Virus record (IMG/VR): IMGVR_UViG_3300031884_000002
Span: 62,001-126,000 of that record
Direction: 5' to 3' (one strand)
DNA: 64,000 nt
Source: a virus
Position 1 is the first letter of the stretch, and each line of letters starts with the position of its first letter. The position numbers and the translations under genes are program-made. The notes under the pieces were generated by a model. It was not told where the DNA came from. It worked only from the letters and a program-made list of their open reading frames with translations, and did no database searches. Shown here piece after piece: positions 55,775 through 63,827 of the stretch.

Positions 55775-57030
55775 GTGAATGCTCCCAACCTCTAAAGAGG
55801 TTGGGCTTCTATCCTAACTTGCGTTAGAAAAAGAGTCCATTCCGACTCTTAAAATATTTCTTGCAGCATTCAAATCCCTACCAATGTTAAGATTACAAAT
55901 AGGACATTTGTGTTGTCTTTCTGACAACTCTTTCTTAACAATGGTTCCGCATCCCGAGCATATTTGGGTCGTGTATCGTGGGTCAACATTTACTACTTCA
56001 CAGCCAGCTTCTACCGCTTTACTATGGAGCATTTGTCTAAATGCTGCCCAACCCGAGTCCAATATGCTTCTATTCAACGCTCGCCAATTGTCATTCAACA
56101 TTTGGCTTGGTCGAATATCTTCCACACAAATATGAGAATACTCGTTCACTAGTTTCTTGCTCAACTTGTGTAGGAAATCTTTTCGTTGGTTCTTCACTCT
56201 ACAATGGAGTTTAACCAATTCTCTCTTGGTCTTTATCTTCGTCTTGTCATCCTTCGGTTTAAGTTTCAGTTTGGAATACTTACCTTGGACTTTGGAAAGT
56301 TTCTCCTGTGATTGTTTAAGAAAATGAGGATTAGGAATAGTGGTTCCATCCGAACAGGTCACAAAGTCAATACATCCAACATCAATCCCAACTGCTCGTT
56401 TCCATTTTCGTTTTTCAATCTTCACTTCAACTTCACACGAGAAAATAGCATACCAATGTGTGCCTTCACGCTTAATGGTCAAGGTCTTTACCTTGCCTTC
56501 CATTGGTCGGTGGAAGTTAATACGAACGTCTCCAATCTTGGACATCCACATTTTCTTCTTTCCTATCTTAAATCCTGTCTGTGGAAAGGTGAAGGAGTCA
56601 TACCGGTCATAGGACTTAAAGCGTGGGAAACCTGCTTTTCCACTCTTATCCTTCAATCTGCGGAAGAACCCAAGATAGGCAAGGTCAAGTCGGGCAGATA
56701 CGTTTTGGAGGACTTGCGAATGGACTGGAGTTTTCAGTTCCATATCCTTAATTATTTTACAACAATCAAAGTGAGTTAAAGTTTTCTTGGTCTTCTTGTA
56801 GTGGTCGTTTCGCTTCTCAAGGAGTTGGTTATAAACGTAGCGACAAGTATTCAGCGTCTCTTGGAGACGGATAGCACTGCCTCCTTTGGGAGACAATTTG
56901 AACTTGTAATTGCGTTTTACTTTCATTCTATAACATACATATCATCCACTTTAAGGAAAATGTTATTTTATTTCTGTTTCCTTAATATGGTCGTCATTCA
57001 TCCCCTTGGCTAAAGCCGAAGGGGCTTTCT
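55775..57030 (-). mobile_element. IS1341-type tnpB-only element
   Basis: A single tnpB gene bounded by hairpins: 55784-55805 (CCCAACCTCT/AGAGGTTGGG, 10 bp) at its 3' side and 57002-57024 (CCCCTTGGC/GCCGAAGGGG) at its 5' side. No tnpA is nearby, so it would need one in trans. The G+C is clearly higher than that of the surrounding phage DNA, suggesting recent arrival. Confidence 0.75.
55814..56926 (-). CDS. tnpB: TnpB RNA-guided nuclease, full length
   Basis: A 370-aa protein with the complete TnpB layout: N-terminal HTH_OrfB_IS605 domain (YKFKLSPKGGSAIRLQETLN), RuvC-I AVGIDVGCIDFVT, RuvC-II ICVEDIRPSQM, zinc ribbon CSGCGTIVKK...CPICNLNIG and RuvC-III GRDLNAARNIL. All catalytic residues are present, in contrast to the Cas12-like protein at 7609. 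It belongs to a different TnpB branch from the two other copies, which lack the zinc ribbon. Confidence 0.9.
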   Translation of the reverse strand: MKVKRNYKFKLSPKGGSAIRLQETLNTCRYVYNQLLEKRNDHYKKTKKTLTHFDCCKIIKDMELKTPVHSQVLQNVSARLDLAYLGFFRRLKDKSGKAGFPRFKSYDRYDSFTFPQTGFKIGKKKMWMSKIGDVRINFHRPMEGKVKTLTIKREGTHWYAIFSCEVEVKIEKRKWKRAVGIDVGCIDFVTCSDGTTIPNPHFLKQSQEKLSKVQGKYSKLKLKPKDDKTKIKTKRELVKLHCRVKNQRKDFLHKLSKKLVNEYSHICVEDIRPSQMLNDNWRALNRSILDSGWAAFRQMLHSKAVEAGCEVVNVDPRYTTQICSGCGTIVKKELSERQHKCPICNLNIGRDLNAARNILRVGMDSFSNAS

Positions 57031-57079
57031 GACTCCAAAAATGTAAATACTATGGCTTGAGAATATTTATGTTAATAAT

Positions 57080-57301
57080 TTATTCAACAAACTTATCAAC
57101 AAAGGTTAAACATTTATTTTTCCATTCTTCTACATCGGAAAAATCTGGCCCAAACCGTGCTCCATATGATATACTCGTAGGTTCATTGTATAATTCTACA
57201 TTATCTTTCTGAATAATAAGCCTTCCGCTATATCCATCTCCTTCCGAGATAACCATAATATCATATTTATTATCTATTTTATTTTTCCAAATTGTATTCA
57301 T
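57080..57301 (-). CDS. Hypothetical protein, 73 aa
   Basis: A 73-aa beta-rich protein (KYDIMVISEGDGYSGRLIIQ). No family recognised. Confidence 0.55.
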   Translation of the reverse strand: MNTIWKNKIDNKYDIMVISEGDGYSGRLIIQKDNVELYNEPTSISYGARFGPDFSDVEEWKNKCLTFVDKFVE

Positions 57302-57304
57302 AAT

Positions 57305-57760
57305 CTATTTTACAATTCCATATTCACGTTCAATTCTATTAATTGTAGAATCACATCCACGATTAATTGCTTCAAATGCCCAATATTCTAAAACCTCATC
57401 TGGTAATACGGGATATAACACCGATAATCTTTTTTCTATATCATCTAATGTAGATTTAAGAACAGTATCTCTAATTTTATTATATTCATTAACCTGATAT
57501 TGAAGTTTTAACTTCCATTCATCTCTTAATGATGGAGAGGTTCTGGCTACAATAGTGCCTTCCGTATATTTAGCAATACTCAATAGTATATCATCACTTG
57601 ATATAAAAATATTCTGCTTATCACATACTCTTCTATTTTTTACAATAACATTTCCATCTATTACTATATCAGAAATGCTATGTAATGTTTTATCAGATGC
57701 GGCTTCATTGTGAATTTTTGGATCGTAATTATAATTATGTATAAAATAAAATGTATTCAT
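57305..57760 (-). CDS. Hypothetical protein, 151 aa
   Basis: A 151-aa protein with an N-terminal alpha/beta part (MNTFYFIHNYNYDPKIHNEA) and a helical C-terminus (LEYWAFEAINRGCDSTINRI). No family recognised. Confidence 0.6.
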   Translation of the reverse strand: MNTFYFIHNYNYDPKIHNEAASDKTLHSISDIVIDGNVIVKNRRVCDKQNIFISSDDILLSIAKYTEGTIVARTSPSLRDEWKLKLQYQVNEYNKIRDTVLKSTLDDIEKRLSVLYPVLPDEVLEYWAFEAINRGCDSTINRIEREYGIVK

Positions 57761-57762
57761 AT

Positions 57763-57978
57763 TTAATCTCCATCAACTATAGTAGTTTGTTGTTTTGCTT
57801 TAAATCCTACACATTTTCCAGTATCATCAATTTTACAAAGAGAAGGGACCGAACACTTCAATTCTTTATTGAAGAAGCATCCGGTTGCCCTACAGTCAAT
57901 CTCTTCATAATCTCTACTCACCCAAGGATGATGGTAAGAATTATCTCCCTGTCTTCCCATTAAATGGCAAGTATCCAT
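57763..57978 (-). CDS. Cysteine-rich small protein, 71 aa
   Basis: A 71-aa protein with five cysteines in the C-terminal half (CRATGCFFNKELKCSVPSLC ... KCVGF), likely metal-binding. Function unknown. Confidence 0.6.
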   Translation of the reverse strand: MDTCHLMGRQGDNSYHHPWVSRDYEEIDCRATGCFFNKELKCSVPSLCKIDDTGKCVGFKAKQQTTIVDGD

Positions 57979-57983
57979 AATAA

Positions 57984-58418
57984 TTAAAACTGTTTACCAT
58001 TGATTGGAATGGTTTGAACTGACTCCTTAGTGCGAATTTTTATTCCGTGTTCCTTTAGTGATTTGGGCTTAATTAATTGAAACAATTCTCCAAGATTAGT
58101 AATTTTATTTTTCTTTTTCTTAGTTAATTCATTCTGAGTTTTAGCCGCATCTCTAAGTCTCTGAAGAACCGTTTCTGCCGGAGTTCCCTCTTTATAGGTT
58201 ACAACAAAGGCATCAAATTCATCTTTAATCTTACCTTCTGGATCGTTAATAAATACAAGATGATTATAGAGTAACTTAGGCAATTTATTAGCTTCTTTTT
58301 CCTCTGCTTCCTCAACAGCTACCGCTTCAAGGTCTTTAATAATTGCTAATATAGTAGGTTCATCTACATTGCGTTCAGTTAATGTTAATTTAATTTGTTC
58401 TATGTCGAATTTTGCCAT
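57984..58418 (-). CDS. Hypothetical helical protein, 144 aa
   Basis: A 144-aa charged helical protein (LEAVAVEEAEEKEANKLPKL; LQRLRDAAKTQNELTKKKKN). First gene of its operon, from the promoter at 58448-58475. Function unknown. Confidence 0.6.
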   Translation of the reverse strand: MAKFDIEQIKLTLTERNVDEPTILAIIKDLEAVAVEEAEEKEANKLPKLLYNHLVFINDPEGKIKDEFDAFVVTYKEGTPAETVLQRLRDAAKTQNELTKKKKNKITNLGELFQLIKPKSLKEHGIKIRTKESVQTIPINGKQF

Positions 58419-58447
58419 ATATTTTTATTAATTTTTAATTATGTTAA

Positions 58448-58475
58448 AGTATAACAGAAATATTAAAAATGTCAA
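58448..58475 (-). promoter_or_regulatory. Promoter for the 57.1-58.4 kb operon
   Basis: Minus-strand TTGACA (58470-58475) and TATACT (58448-58453), 16-bp spacer. Confidence 0.7.
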
Positions 58476-58517
58476 TAAAAATATTTTCATTTTATATGAC
58501 GTTTTTTAATATGACAT

Positions 58518-58527
58518 TATATTTATA
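58518..58527 (+). promoter_or_regulatory. TATATTTATA element before a GIY-YIG endonuclease
   Basis: Perfect decamer 5 nt before the ATG at 58533, in a context conserved with 11614-11623. Confidence 0.5.
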
Positions 58528-58532
58528 CTCGT

Positions 58533-59483
58533 ATGAATGATACATCAAAATTAAACCAAAGTCAAGAGAAAGAAAAAATATGGGAAGAAAAAAGTTATAT
58601 AGAACCAGAGAAGAATTACTCGAACAGCAACGTGCCAGAGGAAATAGATACTATAATAAACACAAAAGAAAAATCAATATTAAAAATATGCGACGATACT
58701 ATAACAAAAAAAAGTGGAATATACAAAATAATAAATAAAACAAATAACAAATACTATATAGGAAGTGCTAAAAATATTAGAATTAGAATTAAATATGGTC
58801 ATTTATGGGCACTAAAATCTAAAAAACACAGAAACAGACATCTTCAAAGAGCATGGAACAAATTTGGAGAAGATAATTTTTATATAATGATTATAGAATA
58901 TGTTCCTATAGAATTATTAAAAATTGTAGAACAAAGATATTTAGATATAGCAAAATCAGAAATAGATAATGTATATAACATACAGTTTATAGCCGATAGA
59001 TTAGAAGTAACTGATTATATGCGAGAATGTGTTAGAGCATCAAATAAAAACAGAGTATGGACAAAGGAATCTCGTAAAAAATTAAGCAAAGTTCATACTG
59101 GGTATAGACATACAGATGAAGCCAAACAAAAAATGAGCGATGCCAATAGAGGTAAAATTATTTCTTTGGAACATAGATTAGCAGTTGGAATTGCGACAAG
59201 AGAACGGATCAAAAAATATGGATCTCCAATGAAAGGAACTCACATGTCCAAGGAAACAAAACAAAAACTTAGTAAATCAAGAACTGGAAAATATAGAGGG
59301 AAGGAAAATCACGCATTTGATAATACTATTTATAATTTTATCCATAACAAAACTGGCGAAATATTTGTAGGAACTAGACACGAATTAAAATTAAAAGCAA
59401 ATCTTTGTATTGATAGTTTATATAAACTAATAAATAATAAAATATTTACTTCCAAAGGTTGGGCATTAATATATCCTATTTAA
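58533..59483 (+). CDS. GIY-YIG homing endonuclease
   Basis: A 316-aa reading frame with the GIY-YIG domain from SGIYKIINKTNNKYYIGSAK (residue about 60) to about 140, and NUMOD3-like repeats (SRKKLSKVHTGYRHTDEAKQ; KMSDANRGK; TKQKLSKSRTGKYRG). Closest relative in the window is the gene at 11628, including an N-terminal stretch that is better conserved in the MGRKK frame. Overlaps the 3' end of the convergent dCMP deaminase gene by 8 nt. Confidence 0.85.
   Translation: MNDTSKLNQSQEKEKIWEEKSYIEPEKNYSNSNVPEEIDTIINTKEKSILKICDDTITKKSGIYKIINKTNNKYYIGSAKNIRIRIKYGHLWALKSKKHRNRHLQRAWNKFGEDNFYIMIIEYVPIELLKIVEQRYLDIAKSEIDNVYNIQFIADRLEVTDYMRECVRASNKNRVWTKESRKKLSKVHTGYRHTDEAKQKMSDANRGKIISLEHRLAVGIATRERIKKYGSPMKGTHMSKETKQKLSKSRTGKYRGKENHAFDNTIYNFIHNKTGEIFVGTRHELKLKANLCIDSLYKLINNKIFTSKGWALIYPI
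58580..58738 (+). CDS. Basic MGRKK peptide overlapping the second GIY-YIG gene
   Basis: A 52-aa frame (MGRKKLYRTREELLEQQRAR ... RYYNKHKRK ... RRYYNKKKW). The first 20 residues are identical to the copy at 11675 although the DNA differs at silent positions. It ends where GIYKII begins in the +1 frame, after a run of eight A at 58706-58713. Confidence 0.6.
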   Translation: MGRKKLYRTREELLEQQRARGNRYYNKHKRKINIKNMRRYYNKKKWNIQNNK

Positions 59484-59901
59484 TATTCATCTGTATTAGT
59501 TCAATGTTCCATTCTTTAGCAAGTTGCTTGGTAAGTTCATTGGGGTATTTTTCCATCTCTTCACAATAATATACTTTCGATATTTGTTTATAACCAATAA
59601 TTTTAATACATTCGGGACAAGGTAAATGAGTAACTGCTAAAAACTCAACTTCATATGGTAATATTCTATTTAATACATTGGCTTCTCCGTGAACTACTCG
59701 TTTTCTTCGTTCATCTCTATCTGACCAATCTATATCATGTTTAGGTAATGCTCCATTATATCCCAATGCAAAATCATTTCCATTCTTTTTTAAAGCACAT
59801 GCACCTACTTGAACGTAAGGGTCTTCACTTCTATATTTGGCAATATCATATGCCAGACGCAGACAAGTTTCTTCCCAAGATAATCGGGGTCTTCCATTCA
59901 T
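59476..59901 (-). CDS. Deoxycytidylate (dCMP) deaminase
   Basis: A 141-aa protein with VQVGACALKKNG, VVHGEANVLNRI (zinc ligand His and catalytic Glu) and THLPCPECIKII (PCxxC zinc ligands). Converts dCMP to dUMP, the substrate of the thymidylate synthase at 31.9-32.8 kb. Its start overlaps the upstream stop by ATGA. Confidence 0.9.
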   Translation of the reverse strand: MNGRPRLSWEETCLRLAYDIAKYRSEDPYVQVGACALKKNGNDFALGYNGALPKHDIDWSDRDERRKRVVHGEANVLNRILPYEVEFLAVTHLPCPECIKIIGYKQISKVYYCEEMEKYPNELTKQLAKEWNIELIQMNIK

Positions 59902-60350
59902 ATAATTTCTTCAATAGTAATTTTATATTTTTTAGTCGTATTAAAAGGTAGTAATCCATAATATTTCATTTCCACAAATCCTTTTTCTCCATACCCAGAA
60001 ATTAAAGTATTAGGACTATGTACAATATCAAAATAATATAACCCCGTATAAAAAAAAGGTTCTTCAGTAGAAGGTATATTATGAGAAACTGAAGTTAGCA
60101 TAATGTCAAATGATACTGGTTTAAACACAATAGGATGTTCTATTGGTATTTCTTTATACATTGGTTCTAATTTAGATATAACTTTATCATATGGAACATA
60201 TTCTATAGTATTAACATTAGAAATAACATTTACCAAAAAATGTTTATTATCATTTCCGGTATTAGTATCGCCTATAATTCCTTTGCGTTTTATACCCAAA
60301 ATACTATTGTATTCTATACTATCGTTTATTTTTAATTCATTTATTTTCAT
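59898..60350 (-). CDS. Hypothetical protein, 150 aa
   Basis: A 150-aa beta-rich protein (KINELKINDSIEYNSILGIK ... TGLYYFDIVHSPNTLISGYG). No family recognised. Confidence 0.6.
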   Translation of the reverse strand: MKINELKINDSIEYNSILGIKRKGIIGDTNTGNDNKHFLVNVISNVNTIEYVPYDKVISKLEPMYKEIPIEHPIVFKPVSFDIMLTSVSHNIPSTEEPFFYTGLYYFDIVHSPNTLISGYGEKGFVEMKYYGLLPFNTTKKYKITIEEII

Positions 60351-60357
60351 AATATTG

Positions 60358-60852
60358 TCAAGTCCAGAGTATATTCCTATGAGTTACTAACCAAATCATG
60401 TATTCAGTATCAGTATCATATATCAATTTTTCCAGCCGATTGGTTTCTCCATATAATTCTTCATATTTTTTCTTGGCGTCATCAGGATTATTATATTGAA
60501 GAGGAAATCCTTTGGATATATCAAATGGAGGATATGAGTCATCTAATTTTTTCTGCATTTCGGCTCTGCCGGTTTTAGCCCAATTATATATTTTAATAAT
60601 TGCTTCTTTTTCAGATTTAAGATTATCCCATCCTATTACATTTAAAGCATCTTCGCCTTCAATATAATCAATTATACCGGCAAATAAAACATTCTCATAA
60701 ATTGTGTCAAGATCTAACCATCTATTACTTATTGACTTCTTAACCCACTTATTTCTAGGGTTAAGCCAACACCTAATTCCATATGATATATCTCGATAGA
60801 AATAAGGACATAAAATAGTATATTTATCTTGTAATTTATTCCAGAGTTTCAT
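60358..60852 (-). CDS. Conserved large-phage protein, 164 aa
   Basis: A 164-aa protein. GIRCWLNPRNKWVKKSISNRW and FAGIIDYIEGEDALNVIGW match a protein family widespread in large phages (WLNPRxKW ... VEEE), function unknown. A small C-terminal helical part follows (EELYGETNRLEKLIYDTDTE). Confidence 0.65.
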   Translation of the reverse strand: MKLWNKLQDKYTILCPYFYRDISYGIRCWLNPRNKWVKKSISNRWLDLDTIYENVLFAGIIDYIEGEDALNVIGWDNLKSEKEAIIKIYNWAKTGRAEMQKKLDDSYPPFDISKGFPLQYNNPDDAKKKYEELYGETNRLEKLIYDTDTEYMIWLVTHRNILWT

Positions 60853-61304
60853 TTTAATCGTTTCAGTAATTCTTGTTTTAATTCTAATACTTTATTATCA
60901 TATATTCTAAATCCACCTGAATTATTACAGGCATCTTTCGCAGAATAATCTACCCATCTTGTATATAAATCTAATAATTGTTCGTTAGTTACCAATTCGT
61001 TGACTACCCGCTTTATACCATTATAACCCATGGATTTTTGGAATATTCTATCACTTTTAATCTTTTTCTGTCTTTTTAAGTTTTCTAATGCCAAATCCTT
61101 CATCACTTCAATTGGAAGTTCGTATTTTTTACATCGGTGAGGAGCATCATTATCATTTACTAAAATCCATTTAGTTTTATATTTTCCCCATCGGACATGA
61201 GTAGTTCCACATCCTTTACATTTAGGATTTTCAATATAGTGGGGATATGAATAATAATCATCAACCCACATACTATCTGCGTCCATATCGGCTATATCAC
61301 CCAT
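60849..61304 (-). CDS. Hypothetical zinc protein, 151 aa
   Basis: A 151-aa protein with NPKCKGCGTTHVRWG and APHRCKKYELP (possible zinc ribbon) and a helical C-terminus (ELVTNEQLLDLYTRWVDYSA). Overlaps its neighbour by ATGA. Own promoter upstream. Confidence 0.6.
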   Translation of the reverse strand: MGDIADMDADSMWVDDYYSYPHYIENPKCKGCGTTHVRWGKYKTKWILVNDNDAPHRCKKYELPIEVMKDLALENLKRQKKIKSDRIFQKSMGYNGIKRVVNELVTNEQLLDLYTRWVDYSAKDACNNSGGFRIYDNKVLELKQELLKRLK

Positions 61305-61310
61305 TTTTTA

Positions 61311-61338
61311 AGTTTAACATATTTGACTCAAATGTCAA
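61311..61338 (-). promoter_or_regulatory. Promoter for the 59.5-61.3 kb operon
   Basis: Minus-strand TTGACA (61333-61338) and TAAACT (61311-61316), 16-bp spacer. Confidence 0.65.
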
Positions 61339-61344
61339 TTTAAT

Positions 61345-61372
61345 TTGACATGTAGATTAAACCTGCTATATT
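61345..61372 (+). promoter_or_regulatory. Promoter for the 72-aa gene
   Basis: TTGACA (61345-61350) and TATATT (61367-61372), 16-bp spacer. Back to back with the minus-strand promoter. Confidence 0.7.
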
Positions 61373-61378
61373 GAGAAT

Positions 61379-61597
61379 ATGAAATTAACCGGCAAACTTT
61401 TAGAAAAATATTTGGAGAATCCAAATGGAATGGACGAAGAAGTGAGAGAAGCATTGAAATTGCCAGATAATAGATATTATTCCATTGTTACATGGAGTAT
61501 AAATGAAGCATCAATTGGAAATGTATATGTGTCTAGGGTAGAACGAGTTGTTAAAAATAAAAAAGTTTCAAAATCAGACCAGAAAAGTAATCCTTGA
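61379..61597 (+). CDS. Hypothetical protein, 72 aa
   Basis: A 72-aa protein (MKLTGKLLEKYLENPNGMDE), with a basic tail. No family recognised. Confidence 0.55.
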   Translation: MKLTGKLLEKYLENPNGMDEEVREALKLPDNRYYSIVTWSINEASIGNVYVSRVERVVKNKKVSKSDQKSNP

Positions 61598-61621
61598 CTT
61601 ACAATCTTAAAACTGTATAAT
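61594..61621 (+). promoter_or_regulatory. Promoter for the DUF551-like gene
   Basis: TTGACT (61594-61599) and TATAAT (61616-61621), 16-bp spacer. Confidence 0.7.
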
Positions 61622-61629
61622 ATGTGGCT

Positions 61630-61842
61630 ATGTGGAAAAGAATAATAACCGATATGCCGCCTGAAAATACAAGAATTATTATATCAGATGGAGCAACCAT
61701 TGCCATTTGCCGTTATATATTGGGAAATGAGTGTATTCATTGGTTGTTTGATTCTGAATCATTTTCAGACATTAAAATAATTTATTGGATGGAATTGCCA
61801 AAACTTCCACCTGAAATTAAACAAATATCGGCGGAAATATAA
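61630..61842 (+). CDS. DUF551-like protein, 70 aa
   Basis: Start at ATG 61630 (MWKRIITDMPPENTRIIISD). W...I.DMPPEN..I and IIYWMELPKLPPE follow the DUF551 pattern found in many phages. Function unknown. Confidence 0.65.
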   Translation: MWKRIITDMPPENTRIIISDGATIAICRYILGNECIHWLFDSESFSDIKIIYWMELPKLPPEIKQISAEI

Positions 61843-61845
61843 TTT

Positions 61846-62328
61846 ATGTATAACCTAATTAGCACTACTAAACCAAATGCAAAAAAAGAATATGATTGTA
61901 TTTGGTGTTCTGAAAAAATCCTAAAAGGAGAACAACACGTAAAAGAAGTCGGTGAATATCAAGGAGATTTTCAAAGTAATCGCTGGCACCAAGAATGTCA
62001 TAACGCCGCTCAATTATATTTCGAGGAAAGTAATGAAAATGAGTTCACTCCACATAATAATGAACGTGGTTCAAAAAAAGAAAAAATCCTAGATGTAAAA
62101 CCAGTATATATAAATAAAATGATAGATAGATTGACTAAAATCGTATCATTTGAAATGAATCCTAATGAATCTAAAAGATATTTCAATTTAGTAGATAGAC
62201 ATAGAGCAGTTTGTAACGCATATTCATTTAAAATATTATTCTCACCAAATGGAATAGGAACCGGAGTTCAAATTATTTGTGGAACTTGTGATGTTAAATG
62301 GGATATAACCGATTATGATAGTTGGTAA
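61846..62328 (+). CDS. Zinc-binding protein, 160 aa
   Basis: A 160-aa protein with KEYDCIWCSEKILKGEQHVK and SNRWHQECHNAAQ, a C2-HC zinc module common in phage proteins. The C-terminal half is separate (IICGTCDVKWDITDY). Function unknown. Confidence 0.6.
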   Translation: MYNLISTTKPNAKKEYDCIWCSEKILKGEQHVKEVGEYQGDFQSNRWHQECHNAAQLYFEESNENEFTPHNNERGSKKEKILDVKPVYINKMIDRLTKIVSFEMNPNESKRYFNLVDRHRAVCNAYSFKILFSPNGIGTGVQIICGTCDVKWDITDYDSW

Positions 62329-62331
62329 TTT

Positions 62332-62511
62332 ATGAATATTGAAACCATAAAAATAAGCGATGACGTTTCAATTGAAATATGTCATGGACACTGGACCAAA
62401 ATAATATACGAAATACCAGAAGATTACGAAGACCAAAGTTGTGAGTTTCCAATTTCAATTGAAGAACTTAGAATTTTAAAAAAATATTTAAACTCCAGAA
62501 CCGATTTATGA
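62332..62511 (+). CDS. Hypothetical protein, 59 aa
   Basis: A 59-aa acidic protein (MNIETIKISDDVSIEICHGH ... SIEELRILKKYLNSRTDL). Its stop overlaps the next start by ATGA. It contains the 15-nt match to a CRISPR spacer discussed under rejected items. Confidence 0.55.
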   Translation: MNIETIKISDDVSIEICHGHWTKIIYEIPEDYEDQSCEFPISIEELRILKKYLNSRTDL

Positions 62512-62879
62512 AATTAGTATTAACATACGATATATCGGACCACTGTACTTATTCATATCCAAATCATATTCCATTTGAATATGAATCAAAAGAAAAGGCG
62601 GAATATGATTTATATGAAGAGTGGCAACGAATTGGAAGAGAATTAGTCATGTATTCCAAATGGGAAGAAAAGTGTCCCAGCACATCTTCTAAACAAGAAA
62701 AATGGAAAGCGTGGGATAAAATGAAACCCAACGTTAATTTAAATATTAAATTGGGAACAATTAAAGAATTGGACGTTAATGATTTTACAATATATCAATC
62801 TTTGTCCAATAAACCACGAGAATACAATGAGCCAAAAATCATGACCTTGGATGAATGGTTTAATTATTATAAAGAATAA
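62508..62879 (+). CDS. Hypothetical protein, 123 aa
   Basis: A 123-aa protein (MKLVLTYDISDHCTYSYPNH ... EWQRIGRELVMYSKW). No family recognised. Confidence 0.6.
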   Translation: MKLVLTYDISDHCTYSYPNHIPFEYESKEKAEYDLYEEWQRIGRELVMYSKWEEKCPSTSSKQEKWKAWDKMKPNVNLNIKLGTIKELDVNDFTIYQSLSNKPREYNEPKIMTLDEWFNYYKE

Positions 62880-62880
62880 T

Positions 62881-63111
62881 ATGACAGAAAAAGATACAAA
62901 CTCGGTAATTGAATTATTACAAATGGCAATATGTCCTAATTGCGATGGTAATGGAATTATCCAAACTCAATCTCGACAATATGTAACACGAGAGATGGCA
63001 CTAGATTGCGGATGTCCCGATATGGAAGGTTCAGTATTTAATGATAATGAATACGACCAATGCCAATGGTGCGATGAACGTAGGATGTTAATAAACAAAT
63101 ATAAAATATGA
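62881..63111 (+). CDS. Zinc protein with DnaJ-like cysteines, 76 aa
   Basis: Start at ATG 62881 (MTEKDTNSVIELLQMAICPN). CPNCDGNG, CGC and CQWCDER give a zinc module similar to a DnaJ cysteine repeat. Function unknown. Confidence 0.6.
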   Translation: MTEKDTNSVIELLQMAICPNCDGNGIIQTQSRQYVTREMALDCGCPDMEGSVFNDNEYDQCQWCDERRMLINKYKI

Positions 63112-63130
63112 ATTATTTTAGATTTGATCC

Positions 63131-63140
63131 TATATTTATA
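63131..63140 (+). promoter_or_regulatory. TATATTTATA element before the receiver-domain gene
   Basis: Perfect decamer 7 nt before the ATG at 63148; this gene is not an endonuclease, so the element is a more general promoter. Confidence 0.45.
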
Positions 63141-63147
63141 AAACTAT

Positions 63148-63546
63148 ATGAAGAAAAAAATTAATTTATTTTTAGATGATGAACGTCTTCCAAGACATGT
63201 ATATTGGATAGAATTACCATTGGTGGAATGGACCATTGTTAGAACTTATAATGAGTTTGTAAATGCTGTTTTAAATAACAATATTAATATCGTTAGTTTT
63301 GATCATGACCTTTGTATGGAACATTATCAAGAATATCATAGAGCCAATGATACTGATAAAAATATAAATTATAATAACATTAAAGAAAAAACCGGATATC
63401 ATGCCGCTATATTTATGGCAGAATATTGTATTGAAAACAAATTAAAATTACCAGAATATTATATTCATAGTATGAATTATATGGGAAAACAAAATATTCT
63501 ATCCGTTTTAACTTCGGCTCAAAAAGTCATTGACAATAATCTATAA
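63148..63546 (+). CDS. Cyclic-phosphate processing receiver-domain protein
   Basis: A 132-aa protein opening with NLFLDDERLPRHVYW, then WTIVRTYNEFVNAV, NINIVSFDHDLCMEHYQEYH and YYIHSMNYMGKQNI. This is the pattern of the cyclic-phosphate processing receiver-domain (cpRD) family, a REC-like fold without phosphorelay function, linked by context to RNA end repair. An RNA ligase is in the same genome window. Confidence 0.7.
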   Translation: MKKKINLFLDDERLPRHVYWIELPLVEWTIVRTYNEFVNAVLNNNINIVSFDHDLCMEHYQEYHRANDTDKNINYNNIKEKTGYHAAIFMAEYCIENKLKLPEYYIHSMNYMGKQNILSVLTSAQKVIDNNL

Positions 63547-63557
63547 CCTGATATACT
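63530..63557 (+). promoter_or_regulatory. Promoter for the 84-aa membrane protein and lipoprotein
   Basis: TTGACA (63530-63535) and TATACT (63552-63557), 16-bp spacer. Confidence 0.75.
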
Positions 63558-63566
63558 CCGTTCATT

Positions 63567-63821
63567 ATGAAATTACGAATTATGCTTAGTGCAATAACTG
63601 TGTTTTTATCTTTAACACTTGATAAAACAATTAACTTCTTCTATTCTCCTATTACTGGACTTGCCACTGCTAATAGTTTAAATGATAGCGTAGGTAATTA
63701 TGGATGGGCTAAGTTTGTCCGTGATGGTGAAATTAACGATTTAATCTGGTGGTCTTGTGCTGTGATTTTATCTATTATTTGGATACAATTTATGATTAAA
63801 TATAATAAACAAAATAATTAA
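63567..63821 (+). CDS. Membrane protein, 84 aa
   Basis: An 84-aa protein with an N-terminal hydrophobic stretch (IMLSAITVFLSLTL) and a second helix near the end (LIWWSCAVILSIIWIQFMI). Lies 6 nt before the lipoprotein gene; probably its partner. Confidence 0.6.
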   Translation: MKLRIMLSAITVFLSLTLDKTINFFYSPITGLATANSLNDSVGNYGWAKFVRDGEINDLIWWSCAVILSIIWIQFMIKYNKQNN

Positions 63822-63827
63822 CAATTT

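Noticed and set aside
58700-58720. A classical -1 slippery heptamer (A AAA AAG) in the MGRKK frame as the fusion mechanism.
   Set aside because: The GIY-YIG frame is +1, not -1, relative to the MGRKK frame, so -1 shifting cannot join them.
62454-62468. A 15-nt stretch (TCAATTGAAGAACTT) identical to the start of array 1 spacer 6912-6948, suggesting self-targeting.
   Set aside because: The match stops after 15 of 37 bases, encodes a common SIEEL peptide in AT-rich DNA, and lies at the leader-distal end of the spacer in the favoured orientation. Probably chance.
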